From positions 1-30,905 of the forward strand of contig CAYPIU010000017.1 in the NCBI GenBank assembly GCA_964410915.1: a DNA stretch of 30,905 nt, given 5' to 3'. This document shows positions 23,580-30,855 of the stretch, in pieces (the first letter of the stretch is position 1; the number at the start of each line of letters is the position of its first letter). Both the position numbers and the translations under genes were made by a program. The DNA is from CAZFJG01 sp964410915 (GTDB taxonomy: Bacteria > Synergistota > Synergistia > Synergistales > JAFGMB01). The notes under the pieces are model-generated. The model searched no databases and was not told the origin of the DNA. It was given only the letters and a program-made list of their open reading frames with translations.

Positions 23580-24530
23580 TTATTCCATTTTCTCTCCCAT
23601 TTCAACGAAGAAGTTCCACTGCTCGTTCATAGCTTTCTGGAACTGTAGTCCCGTCTTGAAGCGAGGGATAAGGTTGTTCTCTTCGTAGTATTTCTGGAAT
23701 CCGGGATCGTCATAGATCTTTTCAAGGTTATTTGTCCAGACTTCAATGACTTCATCAGGAGTTGCCTTCGGTGCAACTATTCCCCTGATCTTTTCGAAGG
23801 TAAAGTCAACACCAGACTCTTTAAGTGTAGGAACATCCGGAAGAGAATCCATTCTTTCCTCGTTAAGAAGGGCAACCAGTTTTACATTGCCTGCCTCAAC
23901 CTGGCTTGCTATCTCAGCATATTCGCCTACGGCTGCATCGATACGGCCTGCTACTATCTCTACCATAACGTCTGATCCACCCTCGAAGGGGATTACATTA
24001 ATGTCCATACCGGCAAGCTGGGCAACTCTCTGTATGCACATTGTCTCTGCACTACCTGGATTGCCGCCTCCCCATTTCTGTTTTCCGGGGTTGGCCTTTG
24101 CATGCTCAATAATATCTTCAAAGGTGTTCAGTTCACTTTTAGCCGGCACATAAATTACAGAGGGATCAAAGAAAACCTGTGCTACAGGTTTGAAATAGGT
24201 ATAGTCAACGTTCATATCTGTCTGAAGTGGCCCGGCAAGAAGAGAAGAGGATATTCCGAGAAGGGTATAGCCGTCGGGCTTGGCATCCCTGACATAGGTC
24301 CAGGCGTTTGAACCGCCTCCACCTGTCCTGTTTTCAACAACAACGGGCTGTCCAATATGGGGCTCTATTGCCTTGCCCATATTTCTAAGGAATATGTCTC
24401 CACCTGAGCCTGCCTGTGAATGATAGACAAATGTTACTGCTTTAGTCGGATAGTCCGCGGCAAGCGCCATCCCGGCACTCATTACTACTGCTACTGCTAC
24501 TGCAAGCATTATCAATAGATATTTTCTCAT
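23580..24530 (-). CDS. tctC: Tripartite tricarboxylate transporter, substrate-binding protein
   Basis: TctC is the extracytoplasmic binding protein that captures the acid and delivers it to TctAB. The 316-residue protein has a signal peptide (residues 1-24, ending GMALA before ADYPTK) with no lipobox Cys. The mature part begins with the family's YPTKAVTFVYHSQAGSGGD, then VVVENRTGGGGSNAWTYV and KPDGYTLLGISS, and later KWGGGNPGSAETMCIQRVAQ and DALPDVPTLKESG-type residues (SLPDVPTLKESGVDF). GGGGAGG lies 10 nt before the ATG. It is the first transporter gene, 168 nt after the Cys/His protein gene. Substrate identity cannot be read from sequence. Confidence 0.96.
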   Translation of the reverse strand: MRKYLLIMLAVAVAVVMSAGMALAADYPTKAVTFVYHSQAGSGGDIFLRNMGKAIEPHIGQPVVVENRTGGGGSNAWTYVRDAKPDGYTLLGISSSLLAGPLQTDMNVDYTYFKPVAQVFFDPSVIYVPAKSELNTFEDIIEHAKANPGKQKWGGGNPGSAETMCIQRVAQLAGMDINVIPFEGGSDVMVEIVAGRIDAAVGEYAEIASQVEAGNVKLVALLNEERMDSLPDVPTLKESGVDFTFEKIRGIVAPKATPDEVIEVWTNNLEKIYDDPGFQKYYEENNLIPRFKTGLQFQKAMNEQWNFFVEMGEKME

Positions 24531-24698
24531 TTTCTTGCATACCTCCCCATAATTAGGTGTTTATTAATTACCTCCTGAAGCTTTTTACTGCTTTAAATAG
24601 ATCACCCCTCTCTATCTCTCAGACTTAAGATCTGTGAAAAATGAGTGGACGTGAAAATTTTGAACAAATGTCACCCCTGCAAAATTCTGTATGTTTTA

Positions 24699-25322
24699 CT
24701 ATTGTTCCTGGCCTTCTTTAAGTATTTTTTCAGCCCTTACCTGATTGAAGATACCGCAGGGACAAAGTACTGCCATTTCTTTCGCTGCCTTTTCTGCTGA
24801 CTTTTTACCCTCTCTTACAAGCTTCAAGTTCTTTTCTACTATGCCCGAAGAGATCATATGATGTCCGCACATAGTGGTTATGGCCAGCACGTCATCTTCA
24901 GGAAGAAGTTCTTTTTTACCCCATATCCCGAGGGAGTAGTTCATAGTATGTGGTTTCAGACCTGCCTCCTTGCATGCATCAATTATCTCGTCCAGAAGAC
25001 CTGCAATAATAACTGACTGTCCGAGGTCCCTTTCCTTTATATCTTTGAGAAAGTTTAGAACCTGTTCTTTGCTTGTAAAAACGCCTCTAAGCCTTGACCT
25101 GTCGGTAAGATTCTCCTTGATCTTTTCGACGCCATGCTCAAGCTTACAGCCGGTCCTTACGTCACCCCAGTTCTCGGAACCATATTTCTCTACAACTTCT
25201 ATGAACTGAAGTCCCTTTTCTACTGAATTAACATCGTTTACACCTTTGGCCTGGTACATGAACCAGACAAAATCATGTTTCTGAGATTCCACTGTTCCAT
25301 ATCTATGAAGTGAATGTGTCAT
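24699..25322 (-). CDS. Unrecognised Cys/His-rich protein paired with a ferredoxin
   Basis: I do not recognise this 207-residue soluble protein. It has no signal peptide or membrane helix. Cysteines fall at 59, 117, 152, 187 and 189. Those at 152-155 (MCGHHMIS) and 187-190 (CPCGIFN) form a striking pattern, Cys-Gly-His-His then Cys-Pro-Cys-Gly-Ile-Phe-Asn, that could bind a metal or an iron-sulphur cluster. The C-terminal third is helical and rich in Lys/Glu/Ala. It starts 18 nt after the ferredoxin gene, so the two are tightly coupled and probably work together, perhaps as an electron-transfer or activation module for the hydro-lyase or dehydrogenases. That role is inference only. Confidence 0.8.
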   Translation of the reverse strand: MTHSLHRYGTVESQKHDFVWFMYQAKGVNDVNSVEKGLQFIEVVEKYGSENWGDVRTGCKLEHGVEKIKENLTDRSRLRGVFTSKEQVLNFLKDIKERDLGQSVIIAGLLDEIIDACKEAGLKPHTMNYSLGIWGKKELLPEDDVLAITTMCGHHMISSGIVEKNLKLVREGKKSAEKAAKEMAVLCPCGIFNQVRAEKILKEGQEQ

Positions 25323-25340
25323 TACGCATATTCCTCCTTA

Positions 25341-26072
25341 CTAATCAATTAAAGGACGCCCAAGGCCAACGTTAAGTTTGCCCCTGACGGGTTTCGGGAT
25401 ACCAAGCTCTTCAATGGTGTCGATAATTGGGGAATGACCGTTTTCATCAACTCTGGCAACGATACCAAGGCTGAATACAGTATCGATCTCTTTCTCCACC
25501 TTCTGAAGGGCCTTTAGTACATCACCAACCTTATCGGGACTACATTTGCCTTCAACTATTATGGAAAGAATGTTCAGGTCAAGTACATCATCCTGAAGCT
25601 TTCCTGTATTAAGATCGGTCATGAGCTGAGCAAGAGGAGTACACTCCGGACCTTCAAGCTCCATTCCTGCAGCTGCGACCGCCATGGCTACCTTTTCAGC
25701 ATCTCTTAATCTGACTCCGATCCCAGGTCTGCCCATGTCTATACAGATACCGTATTCGCCTTTTTTAAATCTAGCTGTAACGTCATTAGTTTTCATCTCT
25801 TCTGTTCCCCTACCGGGAACGCTGCTTCCCTTGAGACTTGTGGTAGGATCTGAAAGGACATGCTGGAAAGTACTGTCGAAGGTCTCGTAATTATCGTCCT
25901 CAATTGCATCAACTGGACATACATTACCTCTTATGCAAACATTGCACTTGGTACAGATATCCTGGTCAACATATACTTTTTTCTGATTTTCGACTTTCTT
26001 GAATGCATTTACCGGGCAATAGGGAATGCATGTTTCGCAACCAATACACTTTTCATGATTAATTACTGCCAT
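25341..26072 (-). CDS. Two-[4Fe-4S] ferredoxin with an added C-terminal domain
   Basis: The 243-residue cytoplasmic protein has a bacterial 2x[4Fe-4S] ferredoxin domain at residues 1-60. Cluster motifs are C9-x2-C12-x2-C15-x3-C19-Pro and C40-x2-C43-x2-C46-x5-C52-Pro; the second has a two-residue insertion. About 180 further residues follow: a linker, then GICIDMGRPGIGVRLRDAEK, and from about 165 an alternating strand/helix segment (LNILSIIVEGKCSPDKVGDV) that looks like a small regulatory or NIL/ACT-like fold. I do not know a named family with this architecture. GGAGG lies 8 nt before the ATG. It heads the second block of the island; the operator-like segment at 26324-26379 lies about 250 nt upstream. 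Confidence 0.85.
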   Translation of the reverse strand: MAVINHEKCIGCETCIPYCPVNAFKKVENQKKVYVDQDICTKCNVCIRGNVCPVDAIEDDNYETFDSTFQHVLSDPTTSLKGSSVPGRGTEEMKTNDVTARFKKGEYGICIDMGRPGIGVRLRDAEKVAMAVAAAGMELEGPECTPLAQLMTDLNTGKLQDDVLDLNILSIIVEGKCSPDKVGDVLKALQKVEKEIDTVFSLGIVARVDENGHSPIIDTIEELGIPKPVRGKLNVGLGRPLID

Positions 26073-26323
26073 TTAAGTATCCTCCTTAATGATATCCATT
26101 ATGTATTTTCAACTTCCTGATATTCAAAAAAGTTTGGGAACTCTTCTTGATCAATTTACTTCTACTCTAATCTCTCCTTTCATATAGTTGCTATTGTTCG
26201 ATAGAAAATAACAACTCTTTTCTAAACTAAAATTTCAAACCCATAATGGTTTTCAAGCACTATTAAAATGATGTATCTATTATTTTGAAGTAAAGGGCAT
26301 TGTTATGGTTTAGTAATTTTAAA

Positions 26324-26379
26324 AAGTGGTAAGTGGTAAGTGGTCCTACCTCTTGTATTTAAACGCATTCTATCAGAAA
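26324..26379 (-). promoter_or_regulatory. Operator-like segment upstream of the ferredoxin block
   Basis: Three tandem AAGTGGT units (26324-26344) lead into the palindrome AAGTGGT-CCT-ACCTCTT (26338-26354), which fits the FadR-type TGGTNNNACC core. A shared ATTCTATCAGAAA lies 11 bp further on (26367-26379). The 49 bp at 26331-26379 match the regulator's leader (29736-29784) at 40 positions. I infer binding by the GntR regulator and control of the ferredoxin-to-aldolase block. Confidence 0.65.
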
Positions 26380-26422
26380 CAAGGACAACGGTAAAGTAGT
26401 GAAATTATTTGCTTGTGCAGCA

Positions 26423-26448
26423 GATTAAAAATATCGTTATTTTTAATC
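26423..26448. repeat. AT-rich 11-bp inverted repeat
   Basis: GATTAAAAATA and TATTTTTAATC flank a 4-nt TCGT loop. The stem is weak and neither flank has a T tract. It could be a protein-binding site or a poor terminator for the PdxA block. Confidence 0.4.
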
Positions 26449-26735
26449 ACTCTTCATAAAAACATCACCAGCTACACATTGACACATAAGACTTAGTCCT
26501 TGAAATCAAGTATTACCTGAGAAGATTGCTTCACAATCTAAAGCAATGGAAGGTTAGGTGAAAAAAGTGCTGGAAGCTCTTGAGTAGGGTTATTAATGGC
26601 GTTCAGGCACAGTGGAGAGGATCATACAATGAAGATTTTATATGCAGGAAAGCTTAAACATTAAGACTTCGAAATAACGCCTTACTATTCAGATCCTGCA
26701 GGTATTTAATATTTTGTGACCCCATGCCTGAAAAT

Positions 26736-27749
26736 CTATAATATCCTATCGGTAATAGCCATTTGTGCTGCTATCTTATAGGCATCTTCAAAAGCTGAAG
26801 TTTTACATATGCCTTTCCCGGCTATATCATAAGCCGTACCATGTGCAGGCGTTGTAACTGCATTTGGAAGACCAGCAGAGACAGTAACACAATGATGAAA
26901 TCCCTTGAGCTTAATGGCGATCTGTCCCTGGTCATGGTACATGGTTATAACACCATCATATTCACCGGCAAATGCCTTGATAAATAAAGTATCTGACGGG
27001 AATGGACCAGACACGTTTTTGCCTTCCTTTCTAACCATACCTATTGCAGGAATTATTACATCTATCTCCTCCCTGCCGCAGGTCCCACTCTCACCTGCGT
27101 GAGGATTTAAGGCAGCCATAGCCATTCGGGGCTCCTTGTAACCCGCCCTTCGCAGAGTGTTATATCCTAACTGAACCGTTTCAAGGAGCTTTGGAATGGT
27201 AATGCTGTCACTAACATCTTTCAGAGGAATATGACTTGTAACACGAATATTCCATAAACCTTCAAGCACGTTCATTTCTCCAAAATGTTCCTTTACCCCG
27301 TACTCATCAGCAAAAAGCTCGTGTTCGCTTGGATAATCATACCCTCCCATTTTAAGAGCAGCCTTGTTCAGCGGAGCAAAACAAAAACCTTCGATCAGAC
27401 CCTGTTTACAATATTCAATGCAGGCAATCAGGTTATCCCCTTCTTCTTTGCCATTTTCTGCAGAAACTTTGCCTATTTCCAGTTTAGAAGCATCAAGGCT
27501 GTCTGTATCAAGTAAAACAAGACCATCCTTCTCCAATGCTTTCTTCATGGAAGTCTCAGTTGTATAGTCGAAATCAACTCCCGCATTTTTCATTCCCAGT
27601 TTCAGGACACTTTCGTCTCCTACTATTACGGGCTTTGCATATTCTTCCAAGAAGCCGGAATATGCAACTTTCGCCACAATTTCAGGACCTATTCCGGCAG
27701 CATCACCCATAGGAACTGCCAATACTGGTTTGTTATCATTCCTGTTCAC
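26736..27749 (-). CDS. pdxA: PdxA-like (PdxA2-type) phospho-hydroxyacid dehydrogenase
   Basis: This 337-residue enzyme belongs to the PdxA family, which oxidises a phosphorylated 3-hydroxyacid with NAD and decarboxylates it. Visible motifs are VPMGDAAGIGPEIVAK at the N-terminus and the three metal His residues in DYPSEHELFADEYG, LNPHAGESGTCG and TMYHDQGQIAIK. The true PdxA makes vitamin B6; the catabolic PdxA2 branch acts on 4-phospho-D-threonate or erythronate. Its place after the hydro-lyase genes favours a catabolic role, although no kinase of the threonate pathway is in the window. GGAG abuts a GTG at 27758, so the next GTG at 27749 with an 8-nt spacer is chosen. It follows the small hydro-lyase subunit by about 70 nt. 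Confidence 0.9.
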   Translation of the reverse strand: MNRNDNKPVLAVPMGDAAGIGPEIVAKVAYSGFLEEYAKPVIVGDESVLKLGMKNAGVDFDYTTETSMKKALEKDGLVLLDTDSLDASKLEIGKVSAENGKEEGDNLIACIEYCKQGLIEGFCFAPLNKAALKMGGYDYPSEHELFADEYGVKEHFGEMNVLEGLWNIRVTSHIPLKDVSDSITIPKLLETVQLGYNTLRRAGYKEPRMAMAALNPHAGESGTCGREEIDVIIPAIGMVRKEGKNVSGPFPSDTLFIKAFAGEYDGVITMYHDQGQIAIKLKGFHHCVTVSAGLPNAVTTPAHGTAYDIAGKGICKTSAFEDAYKIAAQMAITDRIL

Positions 27750-27819
27750 TGGCTTCACTCCTTTTTAACATCTCTGTTCTTCAAGTTTCTGAAAAATAAT
27801 GCATAAACAGGGAGTCATA

Positions 27820-28323
27820 TTAACCGAAAGCACTTACCCCTTTAGTTTTGAACAAACTGAAAATACCACCTGCTTCAATTATCTCTATAACATTTACAGG
27901 AAGGGGCGGAAATGTAATTTTACCTCCTCCAGAGATGAACTCACCCTTAAGAACATCAAGTTTCGCATACTCCCCTCCCTTAAGGGAAAGGTCGTCCAGA
28001 TTTGGTGCTTCGATCACCACAAGTCCATGATTGATAGCATTCCGGAAGAATATCCGCGCAAAGGATTTTGCTACTACTGCACCAACTTTTGCATTTTTGA
28101 GACCGATGACTGCATGTTCACGGCTTGAACCGCAACCGAAATTTTTTCCTCCAACAACTATATCTCCAGGTTTTACACTGGAAGAGAAGGATGGGTCAGC
28201 ACCCTCCATTACATGAGTAGCAATTTCTTCGTGATCCGTCAATTCGATATAACGACCAGGATAGATCTGATCTGTATCAATATTGTTTCCGAAAATAAAA
28301 ACCTTCCCCTTTATTACTTCCAT
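27820..28323 (-). CDS. Aconitase-family hydro-lyase, small subunit (LeuD-like)
   Basis: The 167-residue swivel-domain subunit shows NIDTDQIYPGRYI near the N-terminus, the active-site loop NFGCGSSREHAVIGLK, and SFARIFFRNAINHGLVVIE. It pairs with the large subunit encoded 14 nt upstream to form a dehydratase that shifts a hydroxyl group between neighbouring carbons of an acid. The length fits the short LeuD/HacB/DmdB class used by Archaea and catabolic operons rather than the longer E. coli LeuD. GGAGGG precedes the ATG. Substrate candidates include isopropylmalate, homocitrate, 2,3-dimethylmalate and citraconate-type acids; the setting argues for catabolism. Confidence 0.93.
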   Translation of the reverse strand: MEVIKGKVFIFGNNIDTDQIYPGRYIELTDHEEIATHVMEGADPSFSSSVKPGDIVVGGKNFGCGSSREHAVIGLKNAKVGAVVAKSFARIFFRNAINHGLVVIEAPNLDDLSLKGGEYAKLDVLKGEFISGGGKITFPPLPVNVIEIIEAGGIFSLFKTKGVSAFG

Positions 28324-28337
28324 AATATACTCCCTCC

Positions 28338-29582
28338 TCAGAGCGAATCAGGACTACAGAGACTGCCGTTTAAAGCTGTAGCCGCAGCTGTCGCAGGCGA
28401 AACTATGTAAATTTCAGCGTCAGTACTTCCCATCCTGCCGGGAAAGTTACGGCTTGATGTACTGACACATCTTTCTCCTGCGGCAATAACTCCCTCATGT
28501 GCACCCAGACATGGACCGCATCCTGGAGTGGAAAATACGGCCCCAGCACTTAGAAGGGTATCAATATAGCCAGCCTTCAAGGCATCATGGAAAACCATTT
28601 TAGATGCAGGGATAACAACAAATCTTGTCCCTGGAGCGACTTTTCTGCCTTTCAGTATTTCTGCCGCAACTCTGATATCATTAAGCCGTCCTCCGGTGCA
28701 AGTCCCAAGGAACACCTGATCTATTCGAATATTTTCAGAAGGGATCTCCGAAACATTGTCCACACTTCCAGGCAATGCCACTTTAGGTCTTATTGTCGAA
28801 ATATCGTACTCAATTATGGAATCATAATCATAATCCAGATCTGTAGTTAAGATCTCCCCCTTTTCCCATCCAAATCGTGCCAGATAATCGAGAGTAATTT
28901 CATCAGGAGCTATGTAGGCTGTTTTTGCCCCCATTTCCACTGCCATATTACAAAGGACCATACGTTCTTCCTGTGGCATTTCCCGTACACATTCACCGCT
29001 AAATTCTACAGCCTTATAGATTGCCGCATCCTGCTTAAGGTCCCCAATAACATGTAGAATAATATCCTTTGCCATAACGCCCTCATTGAGCTTTCCTTCC
29101 AGAACTATCCTGATTACTTTTGGCACTTTAAACCACAATTTCCCCGATATAAGGATGACTGCCATGTCTGTAGCTCCCACTCCTGTAGCAAAAGCTCCTA
29201 ACGAACCAAGAGTTGTAGTGTGTGAGTCAGTTTCCACTACTATTTTCCCAGGACCAACCAGACCGCTTTCTGTAAGAACCTGGTGGCAGATCCCCTCACC
29301 GATATCAAACAAGTTTTTAATATCCATTAACTGACAAAACTCTCTCATTACTTTTTGGTTTTCTGCCGCCTTGATTGTTGAGGCTGGTGAATAATGATCA
29401 AAAACAAAATTAGTATGATCCGGCCTGGCGACTCTTTTGCCTCCTAATTCGTAAAAGGATCTTACAACCTGGAGATAAAGATCATTAACTTCCGCCACAT
29501 CCACGTCAGCCATAACAATTTCTCCCGCAGAAACTCTTTCCTTCCCGGAAGCCCGGGAGAGAATTTTTTCCAAAGCATGCAT
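28338..29582 (-). CDS. Aconitase-family hydro-lyase, large subunit (LeuC-like)
   Basis: This 414-residue subunit carries the [4Fe-4S] cluster used to bind and dehydrate a hydroxyacid. The three cluster cysteines are in FLGTCTGGRLND and TPGCGPCLGAHEG. Other family elements are DHTNFVFDHYSP (the usual position reads DH), ETDSHTTTLGSLGAFATGVG and SSRNFPGRMGSTDAEIYIVS. The length matches the short LeuC/HacA/DmdA class. GAGAGG lies 7 nt before the ATG. It is the first gene of its block, facing the GntR gene across a 230-nt regulatory gap, so it is probably the first enzyme to act after uptake. It needs iron-sulphur assembly and would be oxygen sensitive, fitting an anaerobe. Confidence 0.94.
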   Translation of the reverse strand: MHALEKILSRASGKERVSAGEIVMADVDVAEVNDLYLQVVRSFYELGGKRVARPDHTNFVFDHYSPASTIKAAENQKVMREFCQLMDIKNLFDIGEGICHQVLTESGLVGPGKIVVETDSHTTTLGSLGAFATGVGATDMAVILISGKLWFKVPKVIRIVLEGKLNEGVMAKDIILHVIGDLKQDAAIYKAVEFSGECVREMPQEERMVLCNMAVEMGAKTAYIAPDEITLDYLARFGWEKGEILTTDLDYDYDSIIEYDISTIRPKVALPGSVDNVSEIPSENIRIDQVFLGTCTGGRLNDIRVAAEILKGRKVAPGTRFVVIPASKMVFHDALKAGYIDTLLSAGAVFSTPGCGPCLGAHEGVIAAGERCVSTSSRNFPGRMGSTDAEIYIVSPATAAATALNGSLCSPDSL

Positions 29583-29696
29583 GGCATAACCTCTCTTTCG
29601 ATAACAAAATTCAAAACTGTCTCACTATATAAAACTTCGGCCTTGTCACTTTTTTCAAAAAAAATGATATTCTATATCAAGATGCTTCATATTCTA

Positions 29697-29725
29697 TTCA
29701 GAAAATCGTCAATGGATGTTATAAT
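29697..29725 (+). promoter_or_regulatory. Promoter of the GntR regulator gene
   Basis: TTCAGA (29697-29702) and a perfect TATAAT (29720-29725) are 17 bp apart. Transcription would start near 29732, so the operator at 29736-29784 covers the first transcribed bases and would allow self-repression. Confidence 0.65.
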
Positions 29726-29735
29726 AATATCTGGA

Positions 29736-29784
29736 AAGTGGTAAGTGGTCTGACCTCTTGCATCTTGAAAGATTCTATCAGAAA
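29736..29784 (+). promoter_or_regulatory. FadR-type operator in the regulator leader
   Basis: Two AAGTGGT units run into the palindrome AAGTGGTCTGACCTCTT (29743-29759). Its TGGT-CTG-ACC core fits the FadR-subfamily consensus TGGTNNNACCA, and the outer arms are also nearly symmetric. The gap is shared with the divergent leuC-like operon, so one site could control both genes. The ATTCTATCAGAAA at 29772-29784 is repeated in the second copy at 26367-26379. Confidence 0.75.
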
Positions 29785-29812
29785 ATGCTGCAAAGGTAAA
29801 GGAGAGATAACA

Positions 29813-30553
29813 TTGCCCATACAAAAGATCAAAAAAGTAATCATGCGTGACGCAATAATTGAAAACGTCCTCAACTACATAAAAGCACATAATCTTCAGC
29901 CAGGAGATAAAATACTTTCAGAAAGGGAACTTTCCTCCCGAATGAAAGTCAGTAGAAGCTCTGTCAGAGAAGCTCTCAAGTCTCTTGAATTCAATGGTTT
30001 GCTTGAGATACGTCATGGAGGCGGAGCTTTTATCCATTCTCTGGATCCAATGCCCCTGGCAGGTTATCAAAAGGAACAAAAAGATCATTTTGTCCTGTTA
30101 AGAAATCTTATTGATGCACGCAGAATGATCGAAGAACACGTAGTAAAAGAAGTAACTCCCCGTATAAAACCGGAACAGGTAAGGGAACTTTTTGAAATGG
30201 AGGACCAGCAACTTTCTATCGCAGAAACTGAAAAAGTGGAAGAGGGGTCTAAATACGAACTGCCAAATATGAATTTCGAACTGGCTATTACAGCCATGCT
30301 CAATAATCCTGTTATCTACGATATGCACAAGCGGGTAGAAACGATGTGGAAAAAAACTTTCAATACGCTTTCAACAACTCCATTCCCTGCAAGAGAACGA
30401 TACGGTCATCACATGGATATAATAAAAGGCATGGAAAGTGGAAATGTCAAATCAGCTATCAAAGCCATGGCATACCATAACAACGTTCTTGTAAAATACA
30501 TTGACGACCAAATAGCAAAACTTGATGAAAAGAACAACCAGCAGAAATTATAG
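29813..30553 (+). CDS. FadR/FCD-type GntR family transcriptional regulator
   Basis: This 246-residue regulator has a winged helix at about residues 12-75 (LSERELSSRMKVSRSSVREALKSLEFNGLLEI, quoted in two parts: helix pair LSERELSSRMKV, recognition helix SRSSVREALKSL) and a helical FCD effector domain after about 95. FCD metal His residues are seen in YGHHMDII and AYHNNVL, but the earlier FH pair reads FE, so metal binding may differ. The start is TTG at 29813: GGAG lies 8 nt upstream. A longer frame from 29738 would overlap the operator and has no binding site. It is divergent from the leuC-like gene and likely senses the imported acid or a pathway intermediate. Confidence 0.92.
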   Translation: MPIQKIKKVIMRDAIIENVLNYIKAHNLQPGDKILSERELSSRMKVSRSSVREALKSLEFNGLLEIRHGGGAFIHSLDPMPLAGYQKEQKDHFVLLRNLIDARRMIEEHVVKEVTPRIKPEQVRELFEMEDQQLSIAETEKVEEGSKYELPNMNFELAITAMLNNPVIYDMHKRVETMWKKTFNTLSTTPFPARERYGHHMDIIKGMESGNVKSAIKAMAYHNNVLVKYIDDQIAKLDEKNNQQKL

Positions 30554-30855
30554 AAACTTAAAATAGTAATAGTTATTTGTAAGAATAAAGAGCGTTATTT
30601 ACAGATTTTTGGGTAAATATACCCTATCGGTTTTTCCTCTGGTGTTTTTCCATTAGCCCTATCATTAAAGGGCGTAAATCCCTGGTAAAAATTTCGTTTA
30701 AAGATATTCTCAACTCGCATCACCTATCAGCATAACTTACTTTAAAACAACTTAACTGTATATATGCACCAATGGAACGAGGCCCCTGCGTAATAATACC
30801 GGGACCTCGTTGAAAACTTCATTTTTATATGACAGAATTATTGTTATAATTTGAA
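30554..30855. other. Intergenic gap after the regulator
   Basis: No gene is visible in this 302-nt AT-rich stretch between convergent genes. Short 5-bp palindromes (near 30612-30625 and 30658-30674) are too weak to call. The only firm structure is the hairpin at 30776-30811. Confidence 0.45.
30776..30811 (-). terminator. Probable terminator for the right-edge gene
   Basis: AACGAGG (30776-30782) pairs with CCTCGTT (30805-30811), extended inward by CCC/GGG with one bulged A. It lies 45 nt past the stop of the minus-strand gene entering from the right. T tracts are poor on the minus side, and on the plus side ATTTTTAT comes 10 nt later. Confidence 0.55.

Larger units (their letters stand above)
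26073..26735. other. Long gap between the two blocks of the island
   Basis: This 663-nt region holds the duplicated operator segment (26324-26379) and an AT-rich inverted repeat (26423-26448). From about 26500 to 26680 plus-strand translations contain short protein-like pieces broken by several stops in all frames (for example VKKVLEALE and RFYMQESLNIKTSK). This may be a decayed gene, but no family is recognisable. The 250 nt next to the ferredoxin gene probably contain its promoter; no convincing -35/-10 pair was found. Confidence 0.4.

Noticed and set aside
23746..24153. 135-codon open frame antisense to tctC
   Set aside because: It is a shadow of the tctC codon pattern, Ser/Pro/Thr-rich, with no family resemblance.
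26185..26213. Imperfect TTGTTATT/AATAGCAA inverted repeat upstream of the ferredoxin gene as an operator
   Set aside because: One mismatch, AT-rich composition and no second copy make it no better than chance.
26324..26344. AAGTGGT tandem repeats as a microsatellite or CRISPR remnant
   Set aside because: The unit is only 7 bp with three copies and no spacers, and the same unit with its flanking palindrome recurs before the regulator gene, which favours a regulatory role.
26500..26700. Transposase remnant in the island gap
   Set aside because: Short Lys/Glu-rich peptides suggested a broken transposase, but no catalytic motif, terminal inverted repeats or target duplication could be found.
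29738..29812. Longer start for the GntR regulator
   Set aside because: The extension would begin within the operator and just after the TATAAT, lacks a Shine-Dalgarno site and adds residues not typical of the family; the TTG at 29813 has a well-placed GGAG.
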